Positions 14,068 to 23,800 of a stretch of DNA of 64,000 bases are shown piece after piece (within the stretch, counting starts at the first letter, position 1; each line of letters begins with the position of its first letter). This DNA comes from Prorocentrum cordatum (Eukaryota > Sar > Dinophyceae > Prorocentrales > Prorocentraceae): positions 125,988 through 189,987 of the forward strand of contig CAUYUJ010018705.1 in the NCBI GenBank assembly GCA_963575745.1. The letters are read 5' to 3'. The notes beneath the pieces are model-generated. The model saw nothing but the letters and a program-made list of their open reading frames with translations. It was not told the origin of the DNA and did not search any database. Both the position numbers and the translations under genes were made by a program.

Positions 14068-14396
14068 ACGGGCCTCGAGCGATGGGAGGGACATGAGCAT
14101 GCCGACCAGTACTCGAAGCCAGGTGCACAGCAGCAGCAGCAGCATCCTGAGTGGCACAGGGCAGCTCATATAGTGCGTGGCAATCGTGTGTCGGACGCGT
14201 TGGAGTTCGCACCCGACACAAGAGTGTCAGGCAAGGGGGCTCGTGGACGCCTTCGAGGGCTCGGGTCCGTCCGAGCAGGACTCGAACCCGCCCACACACA
14301 CACACACTTGTTCCATCGGCGGCGAGGCAGAGGCAGTCCGCCCCAGCGTGTGGAGAGTCGGGGCAACCGAAAGGCGAATGTTCCGGCGTGCAAGAG

Positions 14397-14442
14397 GAAG
14401 GGAAGAAGAAGAAGAAGAAGAAGAAGAAGAAGAAGAAGAAGA
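14397..14442. repeat. (AAG)n microsatellite
   Basis: About fifteen AAG triplets on the plus strand. They give Lys or Glu runs in translation. Confidence 0.9.
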
Positions 14443-14610
14443 GGGCGGCCGCGCGAGGGGAGGAGGGGGGAAGCGCTCGGACGTGGAAGAGCTCCGCGCA
14501 GAGCAGGACGAAGCGGCCAGCCGAGGCAGCGGTGACCGTGGCAGCGGCCAGGCCAGGGCGAGGGCGCACCTACGGGCGCTGCCAGGGCCCAACGACGATG
14601 TCGAGCCCAA

Positions 14611-14701
14611 GCACGCACACGCACACACGCACACACACACACACACGCACACACACACACACACACACGCACGCACGCACACACGCACGCACACGCACAC
14701 A

Positions 14702-14761
<60 letters not shown>

Positions 14762-14764
14762 CAC
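14611..14764. repeat. (CA)n and (CACG)n microsatellite
   Basis: Alternating CA and CACG units over about 150 bp. Confidence 0.92.
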
Positions 14765-14925
14765 CGAAACCCCCGCCCGGTGGGGGTGACGAGGGGGCCG
14801 CGGAGAGCCTGCGCCCCCGAGGGTGCTGGGCCAGCGGGGAAGCGGAGTGGGATCGAACGAGCCCGCGCGCGCCCTGGGGGCATAAACTGGTATGCCTCCC
14901 CCGAGTAAGCTGGGACTCCTCCTCC

Positions 14926-15118
14926 TCCCCGTCCTCCTCCCCCTCCTCACCTCCCCCTCCTCCCTCCTCCTCCTCCTCCTCCTCCTCCTCCTCCTCCTCC
15001 TCCTCCTCCTCCTCCTCTCCTCCTCCTCCTCCTCCTCCTCCTCCTCCTCCTCCTCCTCCTCCTCCTCCGCTGCTCCTCCCCCTCCTCCTCCCCCTCCTCC
15101 TGCTCCTCCTCCTCCTCT
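14926..15118. repeat. (TCC)n microsatellite
   Basis: Polypyrimidine triplet run with few interruptions. Confidence 0.92.
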
Positions 15119-15124
15119 GAGGCC

Positions 15125-15690
15125 TACTCTGGAGCGAAACGAGAGGATGCGCGAAAAGGATGCAAGGGCCTCGGAGGGCCATGCTAACGTGTTGCGAGCG
15201 AGGCTGGCCAGCAAAAGTCGATGGGCCGAAGGGGCAAGGAAGCAAGGCTAGCCTTAGAAAGGCTGCCCAACCTTACTATGTGGGTCGACTTGACTGTAGT
15301 ATACACTCCCCCGAATAAGATCGGACGCGCAGAAACATACCAGTACTAGATGTCCTCCTTGGAGGCGCGCGTCCGACACGGACCTATAGCATACCCACCA
15401 TGTAGTATATCGAACGAGCCCGCGCGCGCCCTGGGGCATAAACAACAGTCAACCCGTACAGTAAGGATGCGCGGTAAGGATGCAGGGGCCTCGGAGGGCC
15501 ATGCTAACGTTTTTCGGGCGAGGCTGGCCAGCGAGAGTCGCTCAGGATGGGCCAAAAGGGGCAAGGATGCAAGGGCAGCCTTGGAAAGGCTGCCCGTCCT
15601 TACTATGCGGGTTGACTGCAGTATGCCTCCCCCGAGTAAACTGGGACGCGCCGATTGGAGGCGCGCGCGCGACCCGGACACATAGCATAG
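15125..15690. repeat. Interspersed repeat R2, two direct copies
   Basis: Two copies (about 15,140-15,345 and 15,470-15,690) share CCTCGGAGGGCCATGCTAAC, GAGGCTGGCCAGC, GGGCAAGGA-GCAAGG, AAAGGCTGCCC, CTTACTATG and CTCCCCCGA-TAA. A third, diverged copy lies at 36,350-36,475 inside an intron of the hydrolase gene. A related segment with GATCGAACGAGCCCGCGCGC occurs near 14,850 and 15,408. Confidence 0.75.
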
Positions 15691-15699
15691 TGAACGTTT

Positions 15700-16560
15700 T
15701 GTATTCGGCGTTTCGACATTGGGCGGAAGGGATGGAGGGGGGGGTTCTGGCTCCAGACCTCTGCTTGCTTAGCGCGGCGGTTTGCAACAGTGCGTCATGT
15801 GGAGGGGGGAGACTCCACATGCTCGAAACAGGCACCCAAAACAGCCAATATCTACTCCAGGGAGGGGTGGGGGAGGGGAGAGGTGCGAAGGCCCGCGCCG
15901 ATCGGCAAAACAATGAATAAAAAGACGGCGACGTGTTCCTATTGCAGCGTACCGTTTCCCGAGCGGTGTGGCCAGAGCGCGCCCGCCACGACGCTTGTGC
16001 CGTGAGCCTCCTCGGTGTGTGCGCCTCGCCCCTGCGGGGGGCGACGCACACACAGTGTGAGCATGTTGGGGTGACGCCGATCAACTCCTGCAGTCGATGT
16101 GACAGGTACGCTTAGATCGGGCGTGTCCCCCTGCATGCGGATTTTGGGCGAAGAATGAAAGATACAAACAAAAATACCAAAATGCTCAAAATACTGGGAA
16201 ACTCGTCCCCAGACTAGTGCTATTCTTGAGTATTCCTCCTGTAGAGAGGCGTGCCCGACTTAAGGATAAACTGCTGTCGTCGATGTGCCAGGTACGCTCA
16301 GGACAGATGGGTCGGCTTTCAGTCGGCCTGGTGAGCGTTTCTTGGTCGGTGTTTCGACATTTTGCGGGGGGGGAGTGGGGGGGTCTGGCTCCGGACCTCT
16401 GCTTAGTGCGACTGTTTGCAACAGCGTGTCCCATGGGGGAGGGACTCCATCTGCTCGAAACAGGCGCCAAAAACAGCCAAGATCTACTCCACAGGGGGGG
16501 AGGGGGGCGAGGGCCCGCGCAAAATCGGCAAAACAACGAACAAGAAAACGATCACCGAGC
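15700..16560. repeat. Direct duplication of about 630 bp
   Basis: The segments 15,705-15,935 and 16,340-16,560 share GTTTCGACATT, TCTGGCTCC-GACCTCTGCTT, GTTTGCAACAG, GCTCGAAACAGGC, CAGCCAA-ATCTACTCCA and AATCGGCAAAACAA. The sequence before each (GTCGATGTG-CAGGTACGCT near 16,092 and 16,278) is also shared, which indicates an old tandem duplication of a repeat unit. No gene was recognised. Confidence 0.75.
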
Positions 16561-16704
16561 CATGGCTGGATGCTTGGGCCGTCTGTAGGAAGCTTCACCG
16601 CCCACGAACGGCCTGGGGTAGGGGAAGCTTTCATCGCCGTCACTCGGTGTGATTCGCCGCTTCGGGGGTCTGGCCCGCAGAATCCCTCCCACCTCAGCCC
16701 CAGC

Positions 16705-16742
16705 GCCGAGCCAAGAAATCCGCGCGGAACTCCGAAACTGTC
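16705..16742. repeat. Single arm of an HP1 foldback element
   Basis: The motif CCAAGAAATCCGCGCGGA matches the right arm of other HP1 copies. No clear left arm is present. It lies only about 20 bp outside the left boundary of the YR retroelement. Confidence 0.5.
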
Positions 16743-16761
16743 CGCTCACGTAGGTGCTCTG

Positions 16762-16974
16762 GTTAAGTGAGATACGCGTGCACTCAACGGAGGAGGAGGA
16801 GGAGGAGAGGAGGGGACGAGGGAGGGACCAGGACAGGGCGATGGTATTTTCATGGCAGCGTGGCGACGCGCATCTCCGCCGAGCGTGGGCCCTGGTGGCC
16901 CCACGCTCAACGCGAGCGCGTGGGCCCTGACGGCCCGCGCGCTCGCGCTCTGGCACGCCTGCGGCCGCTCGGCC
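16762..16974 (-). repeat. Split direct repeat B2 (3' end of YR element)
   Basis: A 213-bp repeat starting at GTTAAGTGAGATACGCG and ending at GCGGCCGCTCGGCC (plus-strand reading). It is nearly identical to B1 at 17,116-17,325: one extra AGG triplet and one visible substitution. It marks the outer 3' end of the element. Confidence 0.92.
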
Positions 16975-17010
16975 GACGCAGGCGTCTGGGAGCAAAGCGG
17001 GGTGGGTGGG

Positions 17011-17115
17011 CACCCGCGCGTCGGCCAGAGCCGAACGCTACGGACCCAAAATGGCTACCTGAGCCCACACCCCCTCCCACTTAACCTGCAGTCTACAACC
17101 AATCAGACTATACAA
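17011..17115 (-). repeat. Split direct repeat A2
   Basis: A 105-bp copy of the 5'-terminal repeat A1 (32,294-32,398). The two differ at two visible positions (17,022 and the C/T in ATGG(C/T)TACC). It abuts B1 without spacer. On the minus strand it contains GTAGCCATTTTGG, which matches part of the dinoflagellate spliced leader (see findings). Confidence 0.92.
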
Positions 17116-17325
17116 GTTAAGTGAGATACGCGTGCACTCAACGGAGGAGGAGGAGGAGAGGAGGGGACGAGAGAGGGACCAGGACAGGGCGATGGTATTT
17201 TCATGGCAGCGTGGCGACGCGCATCTCCGCCGAGCGTGGGCCCTGGTGGCCCCACGCTCAACGCGAGCGCGTGGGCCCTGACGGCCCGCGCGCTCGCGCT
17301 CTGGCACGCCTGCGGCCGCTCGGCC
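17116..17325 (-). repeat. Split direct repeat B1
   Basis: A 210-bp copy of B2 located on the coding side. The sequence internal to it (from 17,326) differs completely from what follows B2, as expected for split direct repeats. Confidence 0.92.
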
Positions 17326-17638
17326 ATGAGAAAAGAAAGACGCAGCCGCGCGCGCGGGGGCGCCCCGCCCGAGTGCGAGGGCGGGATCAGAGGCTGCAAG
17401 AGCCTCGCGCGCGCGGCCACTTGCCTGCAACCTTGAGGCCTTCCGCGCCCGCGCACCCAGAGCGCGGGCGCGGCGCGTGCGCGATGCGCGCAAAAGAACC
17501 GAAAAGGGTGGCGGCGCACGAGGCGCCGGGCGCAGAGCGCAAGTGTGGCCCCGACCGCACGGCGCGCAAGACGCGCAGCACGGCCGGGTCCAGGAAGCAC
17601 GCGACGTGCGCGCAACGTTAAACTCCTCCAAGAGGGAG

Positions 17639-17790
17639 GATCGCAGGCGCCACCTGCGTACCGTAGGCTAAAAGAAAGAGATCGCAGGCGCCACCTGCGT
17701 ACCGTAGGCTAAAAGAAACAAGATCGCAGGCGCCACCTGCGTGCCGTAGGCTCAAGGATCGCAGGCGCCACCTGCGCACGGTAGGCTGAG
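17639..17790 (-). repeat. Four-unit hairpin repeat in the 3' region of the YR element
   Basis: Four tandem units of 35-42 bp start at 17,639, 17,680, 17,722 and 17,757. Each contains GATCGCAGGCGCCACCTGCG and then (T/C)(A/G)CGGTAGGCT-like sequence. The core GCAGG-CGCCA-CCTGC can form a short stem. The array sits between the polyprotein stop and B1, so it would lie in the 3' untranslated part of the transcript. Its role is unknown. Confidence 0.8.
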
Positions 17791-17882
17791 AGGAGGGCCG
17801 ACTCACTCACAGGCCGCCGCCTTCAGCCCGCGCCCGCGATGCCGCGGGCGCTGGCGTCGGGGTACGGGGGGGAGCTCCACGC

Positions 17883-20800
17883 CTAGATGGAGGGCGTGTT
17901 CCCCCGGCGGTCGCGGCTCTCGTCTCCGCTGCGGTCTCCGCCGCGCTCACTGGGGTCCCGGGGGCTGCCGCCATCGCCGCCCCTCGACGCGCGACCGTCC
18001 GCGCTGGGCCAGTCGCGCTCACTCCGGCCGCGGCTGCCCTGGTCGCCCTTGGAGTGGCCGCCCTTGCCGCTCTTGTCGCCCTTGCCGCCGCTCTTGGAGC
18101 CCTTGGCGGCCTTGCCGGAGTACTTGCCCTTGACCTTGCCGCCCTTGCCGCCCTTGTCGCCCGCGCCCTTGCCACGCCAGGCTGGGATCCCACCCCCGCC
18201 CGCGGCAGCCTCCGCGGCGGCAGCACGCCGCCGCTTTTTCTCCTGCTCGTACCAGCCGCCGCGAGGAGCGCGAAGCTGCCCAGCGTGCTTCCCGGTCTTA
18301 CGCCGCGTGCGGCCGGGCGGGGTGTCGCCGCGCCGCGCCCACGCTGGGTCCCGCGCCAGACTGTGGCTGGGCGACCTCTCGCGCTTGGGCCGGTGGCGGC
18401 TGGGCGACCTCTCACGCTTGGGCCAGCTGAGGTCGCCCGGCGGGCGGTCCCCCTCAGCCCCCGCACCCGTGGCACCCGTGCTGGGGCGCTCGCCATGGCC
18501 GACACTGGGGCCCGGCGCCTCCCGCACGGTGTGGCCGCTCCGCCGGGCCTTCTCCACCACCGTCTTGGGTTTGCCGAAGGCGACGCGGCAAGCCTCGCAG
18601 TAGCTCACGTCGCACCCCTTACAGTGCCACCGCAGGGCTCCGCTGTTAGCTCCGCCCGCGGGGCACATCTCGCAACCCCAACCGTCTCCCGGGTCAAAGG
18701 AGCTCCAGCGCATCTTGAGTGCGCATGTCGGGCAGGCAGGCGGCTGGATGGTCGGGCCATCCTCCCCGTCGCTGCCTGGGTCAGGGCCGCGAGGCCGGCT
18801 CGCCCACTCCGTGACCACCGTGCACGGGTCCGTCTTGTAGAACCGATAGTTCGACCTCATGCACTCCCGCGCGCGCTTTGCGTCAGCGCGGCGCTGGAAC
18901 TCCACCAGCACGCACGGCTCCCGCTTGTGGCGGTGGTCGTACAGGAAGGCGATGTGTTTGACGACCCCGAAGGGCACGACCACCTGCCTGACCACCTCGG
19001 CATCGACGTGGTGCGGTACCCGCTCGATGCGGATGATGGACTCGCCCTCGTCGTGCTGGTCACTGGGCTGCTGCTGGGCGCCCTGGCGCTGCTCCTCCTT
19101 GCGCCTACGGCGGCTCCTCGAGCGCGGCTGGCGCTGGGGCGGACCGTCCCCCGCGCCTGGCGCCTCCTCCACCTCGGTCTTCACCTCGAAGGACCGCGGC
19201 GGCGCCCCCCCGCTCTTGGGCTTCAGGACGGCCTCACGCTTCACGATGTCGGCCTTCGGGGGGGCGCCGCCCGTCTTGGGTTTCAAGACGGCCTCCTCCT
19301 CCTGTCCCCTGCGCCCGCGATCGCGAGGCGCATCGCGCTCGCGATCGCGGCGCCTCGCGCGCGAGGGCGAGCGCAAGGGCGCAGGGCGCCTCTCGCGCTT
19401 GCGGACCTCTTCGGCGAGGCGCTCCTGGCCCGGCGACCGCGCGGGCCGCGGGCGCGCCTTTGGAGCGCCTTTGCTCTGGCGCCGCGCGGCAGCCTGGATG
19501 GCCGCACGCGCCAGCGCCGCGGTGACCGCGTCCTCTCCCGCCTCGAGGACCGGGGCTGGGGTCGACTTCCCCTCGCCCCTGCTCGAGGCGTCGTCGTCGG
19601 TGAGCTCCACGACCGCCTCCGCGTCCACTGTGCGCATCATGTCGAGCAGCCCCTTGTTGTGCTTGCAGAGCTCGCGGAGCTCCGGCATGGGCTGCCCCTG
19701 GAACTGGGCCAAGGCGAGCGCCAGCTTGGCCGCCTGGCGCTGGACCTTGATATTCGGCCCCGCGCCCACCCCCCACGCACCCCGCTTGCCGTCGACGATC
19801 ACCAGCTGGCCGTGGTCCTCGCTCGCCCCCGCGGCCAAGCAAGCCGCCGCGATGCACGGGGCTGCTTCGTGGTCGTGGTTGACCATCTCGACGAGGTCCT
19901 CGCTGTCCAGCTCGTTCACCACCGTGTACAGGATGTTGTGGGCGGCACTCCGGAGCTCGTCCGACAGCGCGGCCCCCGAGACGACGACGCCGAGGGGGTT
20001 CACCGCCATGATGCTGTAGTCATGGCCACGCGCCTTGCTCTGGTCCGGGGCCACCAGGCCCACCAGGAATCCCATGATGCACGCTGCCGGAGCGCGGGGC
20101 GACGGCGCGGCTGGCGCGCGGGGCTGGGGTGCGCGTGCTGCTCGCGCGCCTCGCTCTGGAGCGGGAGATGGCTGCGGATGAGAGGACCAAGAGGAGGTGG
20201 GCGTGCCTGGGGCGATCGGGCGCGGTAGCGAAAGGGGGGTCGAGGGCGAGAGGTCCACCGGGATACCCCCGCAACGCGAAGCCCCCGCCCTGACCTGAAT
20301 ACCCGTGGGACCCGCCTGCTGCTTTCCCACACGCCCATTACCTCCTCGCCCTGGCTCGTATCTCACCAATTTCTCCTCTCCTTCCTCCTCCGTAGTTGAC
20401 CCTGCTCGCGCCGAAGGGCGCGCCCAGGGGGGGCGCCCGGGCGCCCAGGCCGGGCGTTCCGAGGGCCTCAGATCGCTCCCAAACTGGGGCGGGTCGCTCC
20501 CGGCCAACTGGTCGGGGCGGGCGCCGGTCACGGCGCCGTCGTCACCGCGGGCGTCCGGGGCCAATAAGGCGTGGCCCTCCGCCATGCCTCGGGCGAACGG
20601 AGCCTGACGCCGATGGTCCTCCCAGAGGTATCCGTGGAAGGCGTCCGTGGACCACCTCCCGAACCTCTTGACCGCTTCCAGGTCGCGACAGGCGTGGTAC
20701 AACGCCGTCGCGCCCCCGATGCGCAGGGAGTGGGATCCCATCTGGCCTGCGTCCACGCCGCAGGCGGCAGCCGCGAGTTGGAGGAGCCCCTGCACCTCCT

Positions 20801-23800
20801 CCCGCATAATCGGGTGGCCATCGGGCCGGCGGAACAGGGGGAGCCCCGCCTCGGTTCCTCGTCCAAACCGGTCCGGCAGCTCCCTCTGGAGGTCGGCGAG
20901 TGCGTCCACGACACACAACTCCACCCCCGAACGGTAATGGTTGCGTACGCAACCTGCGTTAAACTGGTCCGTCTTGGACGACGTGATCGTCAGTACTACC
21001 TCATCGCAGTCGCTGAGCCTTGCGCTGGGTGTACCTCCGCGCATCCCCTGTACGTCCTGCCCACGCACCACCCGTCCCATACTCCAGGAGCGGTCCTCTT
21101 GGACCAAATACTCCGACGCGCGGAGCATGAAAAAGTACCCCGTCATAAGCGCCGCCCATAGGATGGTCGCCTCCCGGCGCGTGGCCGTCCCGTGGGCGAA
21201 CAAGTACTCTCGGAGCCAGCGCAACATCCGGGGCGTGGCCGGCAGCTTCCGTTTCGCCTTTCCGTCCCAGCGGCGGAGTCCCTCGATCGTGGTCCAGAGC
21301 CGGCGCCGATCGGAGGTCACATCCCCAAACCCGGCCAGGGTGTGGGCATATCGAATGGCGAACAGGCGCTGGCGGATGGTCGTGGCTCGCCTCTTCATCA
21401 CCTTGTACAGGTACACGACATACCGGATGAGGTCATCCTCATCCGTAAGGCGGGCGTCCCGAGTCTCCCCCTGCAGGTATGGGCTCCGGCCTCGGAGCCT
21501 CCGCCAGAGTACCCAGTTACGCCACCCGGCGCTGTAATTGGCCCGCGTCCCTTCGGCAAGCTTGGCCAACATCGCCTCGGTGGCGGTCGCATCCAGCTCG
21601 CGGGTGTCGGTGAGTTCACCTTGAATCCCTTTCGGGGCGCCCCCGCCGGCGTACCGCCAGGCGGCGGGCTTCACCAGCGCGGGAGCAGGGGCGCTGCGGG
21701 TACGCCGACGGGCCTTGCGCGGGGGTGGGGCCGCGCCGCCCACGCCGTCCATGGCGCTTGGCCTGGGCATGCCCGCGCCTTCCGGAACAGCGAAGGTCAC
21801 CGCCCCGACCCGCTCCCCGCCTGCCCCGTCCACCCCTGCTGCGGTGGACCGCGCGGTAGCAGGGGGGTCGAGCTGGTCCGCCAACCGAGCGGCGTCGTCC
21901 GTCGTCTTCCCCGCCTCCAGCGCAGCCTCGAATGGCCCGCTTGGGCGATCGGGGGCCTGAAGCCAGGCCTTTAGCCACAGCTTAACCATCTCGTCATTAG
22001 CGAGTCGGTCGTGATCGGGCCCGACGCCCGCGCGCGCCCCGGGTGCGTCGCTTGCGCTCGCTGCCTCTACGGCCTGCCTCAGCAGGCGCTCCGCCCACTG
22101 GAGCACCCAGCGGGCCGTGCGACGCGGGAGTGCACGAGCGGCCTGCCGCATGCGCTCGGCGATCGGCATACCTCCAAGGCCCAAGGCATCCCACAGCTCC
22201 GCCGTGCCCCCCTGGGCGCACCAGATTTCTTTCGGGTGCAGGGCTCGCACGGTCCAGCCGCCCTCGGACCCTTCCAGGATCAGGGTGTTCGCATAGCCCT
22301 TCAACGGGTCGGGCTTCGCCCGTGCCGTATGGCAGGGCCCGCGCGGATCATGAATCACCACGCGCTGGGCCCGCCCGCCTCCCGCGGGCTGCCATGTGCC
22401 CCGCGGCCAAGGCATCATGCGATCCCCCGTCGTCGAGATCCGAGGGTCCACGAGCAAGGTGCCGTTGTCGAGGTCCAGGCGGAGCTCATCCAGCGGTGGC
22501 CGCCCTGCCTCCTTCCAGAGCTGGCAGAGGCCGCGTGGCTCCACGCAGGGCTGTCCCAGGGGGGGTACGGGGCCCGATGCCCGAACCCGTTCCCCGCAAC
22601 CCCAAACCTGGACCGCCCGCGCGCGTGCCGTGACGTCGCCGAAGTGCGTGCACAGTAGGCGCGTCTCTGGGGAGAGTGCCACATAGCCAAGGCGCCGTAA
22701 GCGCGCCCCTAGTCGCACTGCAGCGTAGTTGACGGGGGCGTCGAGCAGCACGGCCAGTGGCCGAGTGGTGATCAGTAGCCGCTCCAGGCCCGTCGCTTCG
22801 CGTCCACCGGGGTCCTCCGATAGTGACACGCACAGCCAGCGGGTCCGCGGGGCCCCAGCGGGGTCCTCGGGGTGGTCCCCGTCGTCCGGGTCCCATCGGT
22901 CACCGACATCCCACGGCGCTAGCAGCGCCGACCCACCGAGGCTCTCCCATGCCTCCCCAAAGGGGGGCCACGCGGTTCCCACCTCCAGCAGCCGAGCCCC
23001 CTCGACCTGCAGAGGGGCGTAGCGTGGTAGGGCCTCCCGGGCTCCTTTGACTTGGAGTGCAGCCGCGCGCCAGGGCCCGTCGTCTCCTGGCATCCGCAGC
23101 TCGCGCTGGGCGGCCTCCTCCACCAGCTCGCCCCACGGAGCTGCCGGCGACAGCTCGGTCCATCCGGCCTCCGCCATCCGCTGGCGTACCTCCTCCACCG
23201 TGGCACGAGTAATGAAGTCGGCCAGCTCGTTGTGGTAAGTCCGTAAGTAAAGCCCGTCCAGGACCCGGAACTTGTACCGTAGCTCCAGCATGGCCAGGAC
23301 TCGAAGCAGGTGGCGCGCCACCGCGTTCCGCGCCCGGCGGCGTCGCAGCCAGCGGCTGACATTGCTGTTGTCAGTGACGTACGGCAATAGCAGCTGGAAC
23401 CAGTCCGGGCCCTTCTCGGCCGCCAAGGCTATCAGACAGAGGAGTTCGACCACCGCGATGATCTCCCCCTCCCCCTGCCAAGTGACCCCAGGGGCGGAGC
23501 GGAGCGTCTCCAGATAGGGAGCCGCCTCCGCCACGATGTACTCGCGCGAGGACCAGTCCAGCGCACCGATCCGATCCAGGGTGGCATCGCCTCCCAGCCA
23601 GCGCAGCTTGCCGAGCGCCCCCGGGAGTGCGAGGGCCTCGCGAAGGCCTAGCAGGCCCTCGAAGGAGGTCTCGAAGTTACCCTCGACCGGCATCTCAAAG
23701 CAGACGCGCAGCCAATCCAAGGTCTGGTGCCAATCGTCCCACGCAGCCTCTACCATCTCGGGGTCGCCCGGCGGATGGACGTAGGCCTGACCTGGGTCAC

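Noticed and set aside
17887-20228. Long plus-strand frames (724 and 386 codons) opposite the polyprotein
   Set aside because: They are mirror frames of GC-rich coding sequence on the minus strand, without domain motifs of their own; the minus frame carries the RRM and zinc finger.
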